From Aquarana catesbeiana (Eukaryota > Chordata > Amphibia > Anura > Ranidae): 64,000 nt of DNA. The DNA lies in assembly GCF_042186555.1 (NCBI RefSeq), contig NC_133325.1:94901110-94965109 (forward strand), given 5' to 3'. The notes beneath the pieces are model-generated. The model was not told the DNA's origin, ran no database searches, and saw only the letters and a program-made list of their open reading frames with translations. Both the position numbers and the translations under genes were made by a program. Shown piece after piece: positions 22,237 through 33,211 of this stretch. Position 1 is the stretch's first letter. Every line of letters starts with the position of its first letter.

Positions 22237-22680
22237 CACAGGTGCATCTCAGAAAATTAGAATATCATCAAAAAGTTAATTTATTTCATTAATTAAATCC
22301 AGAAAGTGAAACTCATATACTATATAGATTCATTACACACAGATTGATTTAGTTCAAGCATTTCTTTCTTTTCTTTTTGATGATTATGGCTTACAGATGT
22401 TAAAAGGTAAAAACCCAAAATTCAGTATGTCAGAAAATTAGAATATTGTGAAAAATTTCAAAATTGTAGACTCATGGTGTCACACTCTAATGAGCCAATT
22501 AACTCAAAAGACTTGTAAAGGCTTCCTGAGCCTTTAAATGGCCTCTCAGTCTGGTTCAGTAGGGTACACAATCATGGGGAAGACTGTTGACTTGACAGTT
22601 GTTCAGAAGACAGCCATTGACACAAGGAGGGTCATTGCTATAGAAGCTGGCTGTTCACAGAGTGCTGTGTCCTGTATCTC
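22237..22680 (+). mobile_element. Tc1-like transposon, 5' fragment
   Basis: It starts after a TA with CACAGGTGCATCTCAGAAAA, a Tc1/mariner terminal repeat. AGAAAATTAGAATATTGTGA recurs at about 22432-22452, as in Tc1 inner repeats. The transposase start follows at 22574. The element breaks off at about 22680 where unrelated C-rich repeats begin. Confidence 0.8.
22574..22675 (+). pseudogene. Tc1 transposase N-terminal fragment
   Basis: About 34 residues from MGKTVDLTVVQKTAID to GCSQSAVS, matching the first paired-like helix-turn-helix of Tc1 transposases, where GxSQSAVS sits in the recognition region. A stretch that should lie between these two motifs is shortened. No second DNA-binding domain or DDE catalytic domain follows because the element is cut at about 22680. 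Not functional. Confidence 0.75.
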
Positions 22681-22807
22681 TCTACCTTCCCAAAGCACCT
22701 CTCCAGCACATATCCTACCCTGTACCCCTCCCCCTTGCACTGGCCCTCTTCTCTCACCAAATACCCCCCCCCCCAGCACATATCTGACCCCCCCAAGTGC
22801 CCCCAGC

Positions 22808-23035
22808 ACATATGGGCACAAAGGCTGCATATGATGGGCACAGAGTCTATATGATGGGCACAAAGGCTGCATATGATGGGCACAGAGGCTGTATGATTGG
22901 CACAGAGGCTGCATATGATGGGCACAGTGGCTGTATGATGGGCACAGAGGCACAGTGGCTGCATTTGATGGGCACAGTGGCTGCATTTGATGGAGCACAG
23001 TGGCTGCATTTGATGGGGCACAGTGAGGCTGCAAT
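22808..23035 (+). repeat. Minisatellite, about 20-bp unit
   Basis: About 11 degenerate copies of GGCTGCATATGATGGGCACA. It is followed by an AATTGATG plus poly-T stretch and TTTCAGTTTGTTTGCGCA. A partly matching array in the opposite orientation lies at 26090-26290. It is preceded (22690-22807) by C-rich DNA with CCAGCACATAT recurring. Open frames across it on both strands are artefacts. Confidence 0.8.
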
Positions 23036-23277
23036 TGATGTTTTTTTTTCAGTATTTTTCAGTTTGTTTGCGCATTTGACCCCTGCATTCCGTGCAGAAC
23101 ACTCACAATCAGTGCCGCTGTTAGAAATCATGGGGCGCCGTACAGCGTAACTGACAGGGACCCTTGGGCCCGCCCACAACCCCCTGGCTCCGCCCCTGAC
23201 CCCATACTGTCACAAAATCTGGGGGAATGGTGGCAGGAGCTGAAACATGTAACATGTTCCAAAAGGTGAACCTTTAA

Positions 23278-23686
23278 AGCAGTGTTTCGCCCCCAAAAAA
23301 TAAACATTAAAAGCCAGCAGCTACGCATACTGCAGCTGCTGGTTTTTAATAAATGGATACTTACCTGTCCTGGAGTCCAGCGATGTCGGCACCCGCAGCT
23401 GATGTTTCCATCAGCTGTTGGTTGCTCTGCTGCCATTGCGAGTAAGGGAACCCAGCAGTGTAGCCTTCAAGCCAGGAACCCTGCTGCGCATGCCCGAGGC
23501 CCCGCTCCTTTCTCATATTGGCCCGGCGGCCGAGGGAGGAGGAGGGAGCGCCGCAGCAGGGACTAACGGAAGTGGAAAAGGATAGCTGATACCTTGTCCC
23601 CCCTCCCCCCAAAAGGTGCCAATTGTGACACCAGAGGGGGGAGGAATAAGATGAGCAGAAGTTCCACTTTTGGGTGGAACTCCGCT
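23278..23686. mobile_element. TTAA-flanked MITE, family A, copy 2
   Basis: A 409-bp element between TTAA at 23274-23277 and 23687-23690. Ends are AGCAGTGTTTCGCCCCCAAA and TTTGGGTGGAACTCCGCT. The right end matches the copy at 51193-51724 closely. Confidence 0.75.
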
Positions 23687-24111
23687 TTAATAACCATTAT
23701 TATTCTAAACTTTTTACACCATTATATAGCAGCAGAGATGTCTTATTTTAGAAGTTTTTTGACAACTAATTAGCAGGGATGAGCTCAGGTGTGTTCGGAC
23801 CATAGTCTGAACCCACCTTAGCTTTACCACCAGGAAGCTTTACAGCTCCCCATCAATCATAACTGGATCTGAATGAGAGAGATGTCAGTGTTTGGACATC
23901 TGTGCCCATTCAGTTTGTGTCCCCCCCATACACCACAGACTTGTGTCCATTTACATCAGGCTACCTCTGATCTGTCACATTTAGGTCTGGAAAAATAGAA
24001 AAGGATGTTCTTTTCCTTTTTTTTTGACCTGAATGGACCCAAGTCAATTCATATCTGGACTCCTGTAGACCTACATGGAGCTTTCAATCAGGTCCACATT
24101 AGTGGCAGCTG

Positions 24112-26077
24112 CATAGTTACCAACTGTCCCGGATTTCCCAAGACATTCCCGGGATTTGGACTCTTTTCCCGAGTTTATTGTTTCCCAGGAAATGTCCAGA
24201 GAAATACAGTTTTTCAGGAATTTTCGCCGCCGCCGCTTGCCGCCGCCGCTTGCTGCCGCTAGAGGTCCATGGCAGTCTCCGCCGCCCGCCATTTTTAAGA
24301 AGACCAGGAACGGCTGGGTGGCTAGACGAAGTTCCTGCGTCGCCGCCCACCCTGCGCCCCGCTCCGCCTCACCCCGCCTACCCCCCCTGCTGTCGGTCTG
24401 TTATGGAAAGGGGCAGGGGTTTTATTGTAACCACGCAGCCGGCGGAGGGAGACATTATTTTGTATACCCCCTCCAACTAGGACACCTGAGGTAAGGGGGG
24501 GGGCACCGCTGGGGACACCTGATGTAAGGGGGGGCACCACTGGGGACTTCTGATGTAAAATGGGGGAACCGCTGGGGACACTTGATGTAAGGGAGGGCTC
24601 TGCTGGGGACACCTGATGTAAGGGAGGGCTCTGCTGGGGACACCTGATGTAAGGGAGGGCTCTGCTGGGGACACCTGATGTAAGGAGGGGGTTCTGCTGG
24701 GGACACCTGATGTAAGGGGGGCTCTGCTGGGGACATCTGATATAAGGGGGGCTCCGCTGGGAACATCTGATGTAAGGGGGGCTCCGCTGGGAACATCTGA
24801 TGTAAGGGGGGCTCCGCTCGGGACACCTGATGTAAGGGGGTGCTACGCTGGTGAAACCTGATGTAAGGGGGGGCTCCGCTGGTGACACCTGATGTAAGGG
24901 GGGGCTCCGCTGGTGACACCTGATGTAAGGGGGGCTCCGCTGGGAACATCTGATGTAAGGGGGCTCCGTTGGGAACATATGATGTAAGGGGGGGCTCCGC
25001 TGGGCACATCTGATGTAAGGGGGGCTCTGCACGTGACACCTGATGTAAGGAGGGGCTCCGCTGGGGACATCTGATGTAAGGGGGGCTCCCCTGGTGACAC
25101 CTGATGTAAGGGGGGACTCCGCTGGGGACATCTGATGTAAGGGGGCTCCGCTGGGGACATCTGATGTAAGGGGGGGCTCCGCTGGGGACATCTGATGTAA
25201 GGGGGGCTCTGCTGGTGACACCTGATGTAAGGGGGGGCTCCGCTGGGGACATCTGATGTAAGGGGGGCTTCGCTGGGGACACCTGATGTAAGAGGGGGCT
25301 CCGCTGGGGACACCTGATGTAACGGGGGGCTCCACTGGGGACATCTGATGTAAGGGGGGCTCCCCTGGGGACATCTGATGTTAGGGGGGGCTCCGCTGGG
25401 GACATATGATGCAAGGACGGACTCTGCTGGGGGCTCTGCTGGTGACATCTGATGTAAGGGGGGCTCCGCTGGGGAGATCTGATGTTAGGGGGGCTCCACT
25501 GGGGACATATGATGCAAGGACGGACTCTGCTGGGGGCACTTGATGCAAGGACGGACGGCTGGTGGCAGGCGACGTGGCAGGTGACACTCTCAGGGATCCC
25601 ACTCATTCTGCATTATGGTGAGTTGAATGATTTCATTTTATATTACAATGTAATAATAGAAATAATGCACTTCAATCATCCTGACACCATAACAACCATG
25701 GTGCCGGGATGATTGAAGTGCTAACACCAGATGTTTGGAGTATCTTCATCTGCAGGTTGTTAAACTTTCTAGAATACACATATTTCCATTGTTATGTAAG
25801 ATCTGGGCCTGTTGTCCCTCCATCCCTCTCTCCCCCTTTCCCTCTCCATCCCTCATTCATCTCAGAGTCTAACCACACCCCCTTTGAGCCACGGCCACTT
25901 AAGACACAACCACTATTTTGCGTAAACCACGACCATTTTTCGCCGTGGCGCGCCGCATTTTTACTTTTCCCCTGTGCCATGCCTACAAATGCATGCCCCG
26001 CCCCCTAATTATAATAAGACTCTGCCTACAGCCAAAAAAGTGTCCCTAAAATTTTTTTTTCAATGTTGGCAACTATG
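24112..26077. mobile_element. TIR element (CATAGTTACCAAC ends) filled by a minisatellite
   Basis: Inverted ends CATAGTTACCAAC and GTTGGCAACTATG are flanked on both sides by CAGCTG (24106-24111 and 26078-26083), which may be a 6-bp duplication but is palindromic and so not decisive. The left 370 bp are GC-rich and contain GCCGCCGCTTGC repeats. The middle is the 31-bp minisatellite, and the right part is AT-rich. No transposase is present. Superfamily unassigned. Confidence 0.6.
24480..25545. repeat. 31-bp minisatellite, about 34 copies
   Basis: The unit is about 30-31 bp and reads GACATCTGATGTAAGGGGGG followed by CTCCGCTGGG. Unit length varies by a base through G-run changes, which shifts frames and keeps all three minus-strand frames open. 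The 201-383-residue repeat proteins predicted on the minus strand are therefore artefacts. Confidence 0.95.
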
Positions 26078-26089
26078 CAGCTGGTGCTC

Positions 26090-26290
26090 AAAATTTATGG
26101 GGAGGGTGCAAACAAACTAAAAAATTCAGAAAAAAAAACATCAATTGCTGCCACTGTGCCCATCAAATGCAGCCACTGTACCCATTGATTGCCACCACCG
26201 TGCCATCAAACGCAGCTACTGTGCTCATTGATTGCTGCCACTGTCCCATCATACGCAGCTACTGTACCCACTGGTCCACAGGAAAAACTG
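26090..26290 (-). repeat. Degenerate minisatellite, inverted relative of 22808-23035
   Basis: On the minus strand it reads as GGGCACAGTGGCTGC-like units, with CATCAATTGCTGCCACTGTG matching the inverted end of the other array and the AAACAAACTAAAAAATTCAG flank matching as well. It abuts the right end of the element at 24112-26077. Confidence 0.65.
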
Positions 26291-26715
26291 ACAGCCACCT
26301 GATTGCAAAGCTTGGGTGAAAATTTCTTAAAGGGGAGTGGTTTGGGGGGTGGTAAAAATGCAGCTTGGCTGTGTGTTTTTACTGTCCCTTCCCCCATCAC
26401 ATGTGTAAAGTAGCATCTCTCTATGTGCTCATGGTCATTATCATTATGATCAGAGCACAGCAAGGTACTGACTTTCTTATGGCTGTGCTGTGTTATAGTC
26501 TGTAACACACAGTACAGCCATATATTAAGAAAGTCAGCACCACACAGCATGTGACACTGACAGAGCCATAGAGAACCTGCTGTGCTCTGATCATCATAAT
26601 GACCTATGAGCACACAATGGGGAGTGTGGGGACTGAGCCTCGGCCTGTGTGATGTGTGATATATCAGTGTGGAGGGGGATTTCTTGCCTGTGGACCAGTG
26701 TCGGGATTACTCTCA

Positions 26716-29079
26716 TGCCGCGTACACACGAGCGGACTTTCTATCCTACTTGGTCCGGCACACTTTCCGACGGACTTTGTCCGCCAGGTGCGCCGGACTT
26801 TAAAACGGACGGACTTGCCCACACACGCCGGGACTTTCCGGCGGGCTAAGTCCGCCCGTCTTTCCGACGGACTTTCGCCGGAGTTCCGGCGGACTTTCAG
26901 AATGAACGGACTTGCCCACACACGGACAAGTCCGTTCATTTTGAACGTGACTCAGGTGCGACGGGACTAGAAAAGGATGTCAATCTTGCCGCTTTTATCG
27001 GCGAGATTGACACCTTACTAGCCCCGTCGCGGGGCATACCAGGCCCTTAGGTCTGGTATGGATTATAAAGGGGAACCCCGCTACGCCGAAAAAACGGCGT
27101 GGGGTCCCCCTAAAATCCATACCAGACCCCGATCCGAGCACGCAGCCTGGCCGGTCAGGAAAGGGGGTGGGGACGAGCGAGCGCCCCCCCCCCCTCCTGA
27201 ACCGTACCAGGCCGCATGCCCTCAACATGGGGGTGGGTGCTTTGGGGGAGGGGGGCGCCCTGCGCCCCCCCCCCCCCCCCAAAGCACCTTGTCCCCATGT
27301 TGATGAGGACAAGGGCCTCTTCCCGACAACCCTGGCCGTTGGTTGTCGGGGTCTGCGGGCGGGGGCTTATCGGAATCTGGGAGCCCCCTTTAATAAGGGG
27401 GCCCCCAGATCCCGGCCCCCCACCCTATGTAAATGAGTATGGGGTACATGGTACCCCTACCCATTTACCTAGGAAAAAAGTGTAAGTAATAAAACACACT
27501 ACACAGGTTTTTAAAATATTTTATTAAACAGCTCCGGGGGGGGGGGATCTTCCTCCGGCTTCGGGGGTCTTCTTCCGGCTTCGGGGGTCCCTCCGCTTCA
27601 TCTTCTCCCGGCGTCCGGTTGGTTCTTCTCCCGGTGTTCCAGTTCTTCGGCCGGCTCCTCTGCTGTCTTCAGGTAGCTCTCTTGCCAGCAGAGGTCCGGA
27701 CTTCTGGGCTTCTGGGCTTCTGGGCTTCTTCTCTTCTCTTCTCCAGATGTTGACACGACGCTCTCTCCGGCTGGACTGCTCTCCGAGGGCTGCGTTGTGA
27801 CTTATATAGGCGGAGACCCCGCCCCCTTTTGATGTCACAGTCCCTGGGCATGCTGGGACTGTGACGTTTTAGGGGGCGTGGTCAACATCACCCAGTGACC
27901 ACGCCCCCTAAAACGTCACAGTCCCAGCATGCCCAGGGACTGTGACATCAAAAGGGGGCGGGGTCTCCACCTATATAAGTCACAACGCAGCCCTCGGAGA
28001 GCAGTCCAGCAGGAGAGAGCGTCGTGTCAACATCTGGGGAAGAGAAGCCCAGAAGCCCAGAAGCCCAGAAGCCCAGAAGTCCGGACCTCTGCTGGCAAGA
28101 GAGCTACTTGAAGACAGCAGAGGAGCCGGCCGAAGAACAGGAACACCGGGAGAAGAGAGCGGAGAAGAACCAACCGGACGCCGGGAGAAGATGAAGCGGA
28201 GGGACCCCCGAAGCCGGAAGAAGACCCCCGAAGCCGGAGGAAGATTCCCCCCCCCGGAGCTGTTTAATAAAATATTTTAAAAACCTGTGTAGTGTGTTTT
28301 ATTACTTACACTTTTTTCCAAGGTAAATGGGTAGGGGTACCATGTACCCCATACTCATTTACATAGGGTGGGGGGCCGGGATCTGGGGGCCCCCTTATTA
28401 AAGGGGGCTCCCAGATTCCGATAAGCCCCCGCCCGCAGACCCCGACAACCAACGGCCAGGGTTGTCGGGAAGAGGCCCTTGTCCTCATCAACATGGGGAC
28501 AAGGTGCTTTGGGGGGGGGGGGCGCAGGGCGCCCCCCTCCCCCAAAGCACCCACCCCCCATGTTGAGGGCATGCGGCCTGGTACGGTTCAGGAGGGGGGG
28601 GCGCTCGCTCGTCCCCACCCCCTTTCCTGACCGGCCAGGCTGCGTGCTCGGATCGGGGTCTGGTATGGATTTTAGGGGGGACCCCACGCCGTTTTTTTCG
28701 GCGTAGGGGCTTCCCTTTATAATCCATACCAGACCTAAGGGCCTGGTATGCCCCACGCTCGCCGCAATAGGAAAATTTGTTTTTCCTATTGCAGCGAGCG
28801 TGAGATGCAATACCCTGCCCTCGTGTTGTATCTGGTCCGTCGGACCAGCCTACACACGAGCGGGCTTTCCGTCGGACCAGCACACACACGAGCGGACTTT
28901 CCGCCCGAAACTGAGTCCGGCGGAAAGATTTAGAACTTTCTTCAAATCTAGGTCCGGCGGGCTTTTGGGAAAAAGTCCGCCGGAAAAGTCCGCCGGTGCC
29001 TACACACGGGCGGATTGTCCGGCACACTCTGGTCCGCCGGACCAAGTATGCCGGAAAGTCCGACCGTGTGTACGCGGCA
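26716..29079. mobile_element. Non-autonomous Harbinger-like element with a palindromic interior
   Basis: A 2364-bp element with ends TGCCGCGTACACACGAGCGG and CCGACCGTGTGTACGCGGCA, flanked by TCA at 26713-26715 and 29080-29082. The 3-bp duplication and ends match the larger Harbinger element at 37242-46633. Subterminal regions carry many short GGACTTTCCG and GTCCG(C/T)CGG repeats in both orientations, plausible transposase or Myb-binding sites. No transposase is encoded. The interior 1.7 kb is a giant palindrome. Confidence 0.8.
27031..28754. repeat. Giant palindrome, arms about 855 bp, 11-nt loop
   Basis: The left arm (27031-27884) starts GGGGCATACCAGGCCCTTAG. The right arm (27896-28754) ends CTAAGGGCCTGGTATGCCCC. 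They meet at CGTGGTCA / TGACCACG around a loop at 27885-27895. Differences are mostly homopolymer lengths and single substitutions. Each arm carries, reading outward from the centre, a TATATAAG box (27801-27810 minus; 27971-27980 plus), about 290 bp of purine-rich sequence, AATAAA (27520-27525 minus; 28266-28271 plus), and the outer GC-rich half. Matched open frames (104 and 112 residues) in the two arms are copies of each other. Confidence 0.93.
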
Positions 29080-29082
29080 TCA

Positions 29083-29783
29083 GTGTCTCCTTCAGGCTTC
29101 AGCACAGCACTTACTGAGGGAAGGGAGCCGCATTACAATTGAATCCATCCGCCCAGGAAAGCATACAGTGAGCAACAAGGTCCACTCACTGATACAGAGC
29201 AGGGATTGTATGCTTAAAACCCAAAAATGGAGAAAAAGTCCCTCTTCTGCTCTCACCTCCTGGGCCCCTCTATTAATTTGATGGGCCCCAGGAAGGTACT
29301 ATATACTTTGCCGAACAAGTAGGTGCAGGTTAATAAAGTTCTTTAGCTAATTTGTTTTTTTAGCTAGAAATCTGCTCCCCCCCCCCCTGGTGGCTGGGCC
29401 TGGTACAACAGGGATGGCTGTACTGCCCTATCAGCGGCCCTGCTCACAATTCAGCCACGCACACTGTTTGCTGCAGAGAGCTATGCGCCACATTACTACT
29501 TTCTTTCAGGCCACCAAAAGTGTCCCAGGTCATTTACAATCTTATAGCGTACACCCCCCCCCAGCCGCCGCTAAAGTGTTCAGGTTTGGCTTGAAGAAAA
29601 GGTGGCAACCCTACGGGACCCGCCAATTGTTCGGGTCACAAGCAGAATGACAATCTGTAAACAAGGAAGATTGCCGTTCTGTCAGCAGCTTTGATCCTGT
29701 GTTTCTGCAAAGCAGGAACATGGATATTTGTTTTCTCCTAATCAAAGCACCTCCCCCACATTGACTAAGCACAACCTAGGCAA
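29083..29783. other. No gene seen
   Basis: Mixed unique-looking sequence with C-runs at about 29375 and 29550. The GGTGGCTGGGCCTGGTAC block looks like repeat debris. No protein or RNA gene recognised. Confidence 0.5.
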
Positions 29784-30350
29784 ACAGTTAACCCTTTGAT
29801 CGCCCCTGATGTTAACCCTTTCCCAGCCAGTGTCATTAGTAAAGTGACAGTGCATATTTTTAGCACTGATCACTGTATTAGTGTCACTGCGCCCCAAAAA
29901 GTGTCAAAAGTGTCAGTTAGGTGTCTGATTTATCTACCGCAATATTGCAGTTCCACTATAAGTTGCTAATCACTGCCATTACTAGTAAAAAAAAAAAAAA
30001 AATATCCCATAGTTTGTAGATGCTATAACTTTTGCGCAAACCAATCAATATACGCTTATTGGGATTTTTTACCAAAAATATGTAGCAGAATATATATTGG
30101 CCTAAATTGATAAAGAAATTAGATTTTTTTATTTTTTTATTTGGTATATTTTATAGCAGAAAGTAGAAAATATTGGGGGTTTTTTTTCACCAAGAGAAAG
30201 CTCTATTTTTTGGGGGAAAAAAACATCACTTTTATTTGGGTACTGCGACGCATGACCGCGCAATTGTCAGTTAAAAGTAACGCTGTGTCATATTACAAAA
30301 ATTAGCATGGTCATGAAGGGGGTAAAACCTTCCGGAGGCCATGTGGTTAA
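29784..30350 (+). repeat. Dispersed ranid-type repeat, copy B
   Basis: This is the second copy of the family at 60-747, in the same orientation. It keeps AACTTTTGCGCAAACC, TTTACCAAAAATATGTAG and GCGCAATTGTCAGTTAAA and ends in ATGTGGTTAA. It lacks the ATAGCGCAAAAAATAAAAA segment present in copy A. Confidence 0.75.
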
Positions 30351-31418
30351 AGAGGAATTTCCTCTGTTCCCCCCCACTGCCTTTTTTTAACCCCTCATGC
30401 TGTGTTGTCCTTGATTCACTTACCTTCCCATCAAATCCAGCATTGTCCTGCCCCCAATCTGCTGCTACAGCCCAGGACCTGTGCTGCCATCTTGGGCCTC
30501 CTCAGTCATCGGGAACTTGCTGCCTCTTTTGGGTTCTTGCAGTCACAGCCACCAATAGCGAGTTGCCAGGCCCATCCACTGGACACTCTGCTCTTGGAGC
30601 CTCCTGATATATGTGACGTGGGATCCCAGGAAGCAGTGGAAGCAGGACACATCATTCTCACCTAGGCAAGTGCAGGTAGTTATATACTTTAGGAGAATAA
30701 AGTTCAACTTTAGGTTAGACAATAAAGAATGTTACTTAAATTTCTAACTTTCTGCATTATTCAGTGCCATACATGGTACAATACTAATGTAATAGCCTGT
30801 TTTATATTGGAGTAAAAAACTGACTATGCTCCAGTCTTGACTATGACTTTCTTGCTCTTATAATTGCAGTAAATGTTTCTAACAGTTTTAAAGCATTTCT
30901 CCCAAGTTACATGTAACGTGTCAAGGATCATTTTAGTATATCAAATTGATTGATTCTGTGTGAAGCTGAAGTCTTCAATACACTGCTTCTACTGTGCTCT
31001 TCACATTAGCATGAGCAGACTATCTCTAAGAGCTATTCACAAGAGGCTGCTCTCTGGGATCTCCCCTAGAACCAAAGCCACATTGTTTAATGGGAATTCA
31101 TTAGAATGGACAGTTTGTTCCATCCTAGCAGACACTTTGCAATTGATTATCCACTCACTGGCCATTTTTAGTCACACTAATGTTTGGCTGATATTATCTC
31201 CATGGAGCCCCAAGTAAACAGATGAAGATAGTAACTGGTGTGCTGTGGAAAATAAAAAGGACCTATCATTTGGTTTTTATTTGTTCCCCAAGACAGACAA
31301 TTTCAGTCATGCAGCCATCATCAAATAGCGCCATAATGTGTTATACACCAGCAGGTTATTGCTTTGGCCAATTATGTTATCTGGATGATGAAGTCATTTA
31401 TACTTATATATGGAGAAA
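30351..31418. other. No gene seen
   Basis: Several short plus-strand open frames (30341-30665, 30960-31217) have no recognised domain and lack exon-like structure. TTAA followed by AGAGGAATTTCCTCT at 30347 could be the end of a MITE, but no partner end is visible. Confidence 0.45.
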
Positions 31419-31426
31419 TTCTAAGC

Positions 31427-33211
31427 CAGTGTTTCTCAACCTTTCTAATGCCATGACCCCTTGATAAAATTTCCCAAGTTGTGGGGACCCCTAACAGTAA
31501 AATTATTTTCTTAGCATGGGTTGTCAGCACCCAAGGCAAGACAAGTAATTTGCACCCCCAACTCGCGGACATTTAGCACTCCCTGAGTCCCTTCTACGCA
31601 TACAGTATTAAAACCCTTTATGGTACATTTTAGGATGTACCACTCTTTCTCTTTGTTCTCCTTTCTTTCCCTTTTCTCTCTCTCTATCCTAATTTCTTGT
31701 TTTTTTGCCCATCCCTCTCTCTAGCCGTTTTGTTCTTTATCTTATTCTTTCTCTCCCTTTTCTTTGTTCCTATCCCTCTTTCCTCTCCCTTTCATGTATT
31801 CTCTATTTTTATTCCTCCTCTTACACCTTGGTGGAGGGAACGGGATTGCAGTGGCAGTGCTGGCGGGGAGTTGGGATGAGCGGTAGTGCTGGCGGGGAGT
31901 TGGGATGAGCGGTAGTGCTGGCGGGGAGTTGGGATGAGCGGCAGTGCTGGCGGGGTGTTGGGATGAGCGGTAGTGCTGGCGGGGAGTTGGGATGAGTGAC
32001 AGTGCTGGCGGGGAGTTGGGATGAGCGGTAGTGCTGGCGGGGAGTTGGGATGAGTGACAGTGCTGGCAGGGAGTTGGGTGAGCGGTAGTGCTGGCGGGGA
32101 GTTGGGATGAGTGACAGTGCTGGCGGGGAGTTGGGATGAGCGGTAGTGCTGGCAGGGAGTTGGGATCAGTGGCAGTGCTGGGGGGGGAGTTGGTATGAGT
32201 GGCAGTGCTGGCGGGGAGTTGGTATGAGTGGCAGTGCTGGCGGGGAGTTGGGATGAGCGGTAGTGCTGGCAGGGAGTTGGGATCAGTGGCAGTGCTGGGG
32301 GGGGAGTTGGTATGAGTGGCAGTGCTGGCGGGGAGTTGGGATCAGTGGCAGTGCTGGCGGGGAGTTGGGATGAGTGACAGTGCTGGCGGGGAGTTGGGAT
32401 GAGCGGTAGTGCTGGCAGGGAGTTGGGATCAGTGGCAGTGCTGGGGGGGGAGTTGGTATGAGTGGCAGTGCTGGCGGGGAGTTGGGATCAGTGGCAGTGC
32501 TGGCGGGGAGTTGGGATGAGTGACAGTGCTGGGGGGGGAGTTGGTATGAGTGGCAGTGCTGGCGGGGAGTTGGGATGAGTGACAGTGCTGGCGGGGAGTT
32601 GGGATGAGCGGTAGTGCTGGCGGGGAGTTGGGATGAGCGGTAGTGCTGGCGGGGAGTTGGGATCAGTGGCAGTGCTGGGGGGGGAGTTGGTATGAGTGGC
32701 AGTGCTGGCGGGGAGTTGGGATGAGTGGCAGTGCTGGCTGGGAGTTGGGATGAGCAGCAGTGTTGGCAGGGAGTTGGGATGAGTGGCAATGCTGGGGGGG
32801 AGTTCTGATCAGCCAACTTGGGTGCTCTGATCAAAGTTATCTGCTGATCTAAGAACTGTAGTGGGGACTTTTTATGGCAACTATAATCACAGGTAGTGTT
32901 ACTCACTGTGTCTCTGACTTTGTGGTGTCTCGTAGCAGTGACACCTATACCGAAATCAGGAGATAGGGTCTCCTCCAGCCCCTCCCATTTCACATTTCTC
33001 ACCAGTCAGCTGACCTCTAGTTTCTGCCCCCCACCCATGCCGTGAACTGAATGGGCAGCTATGAAGAGGCTGAGTGGGCGGCCGCGGGCTACAGGAACAG
33101 CCCAGTTGGGCGGCCACAAAAAGCTGGGAGAGCGGTGCAAGCTTCAGGATCAGCCCAGGATTCAGTGACCCCTGGCAAATCACCATTCCACCCCCAGGTT
33201 GAGAACCACAG
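31427..33211. mobile_element. hAT element of SPIN/OC1 type carrying a minisatellite
   Basis: Ends are CAGTGTTTCTCAACC and GGTTGAGAACCACAG, flanked by the exact 8-bp duplication TTCTAAGC (31419-31426 and 33212-33219). The left subterminal part (CATGACCCCTTGATAAAATT, then TGTGGGGACCCC) resembles vertebrate SPIN and OC1 hAT transposons as I know them. The interior holds a pyrimidine-rich stretch (31640-31830) and a 29-bp minisatellite instead of a transposase. Confidence 0.9.
31845..32815. repeat. 29-bp minisatellite, about 33 copies
   Basis: The unit reads GTGCTGGCGGGGAGTTGGGA then TGAGCGGTA. Variants (TGAGTGACA, TCAGTGGCA, GGGGGGGA) recur in blocks, so there is higher-order structure. It lies wholly inside the hAT element at 31427-33211. 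The minus-strand open frame over it (32283-33002) is an artefact. Confidence 0.95.

Noticed and set aside
23128..23612. Overlapping frames on both strands near 23.1-23.6 kb
   Set aside because: They lie over a TTAA MITE (23278-23686) and its GC-rich flank and share no known domain.
24322..25606. 350- and 383-residue minus-strand repeat proteins
   Set aside because: They come from a 31-bp minisatellite; several frames open together and unit-length changes shift the frame repeatedly.
27524..28280. Paired 104- and 112-residue basic proteins on opposite strands
   Set aside because: They are the same frame in the two palindrome arms. No homology is known to me, so the structure was reported but no coding gene was called.
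30341..30665. TTAA-flanked element starting at 30347
   Set aside because: The left end AGAGGAATTTCC resembles family C, but no right end with TTAA was found.
32283..33002. 239-residue minus-strand frame rich in Pro, Thr and Ser
   Set aside because: It is produced by the 29-bp minisatellite within the hAT element.
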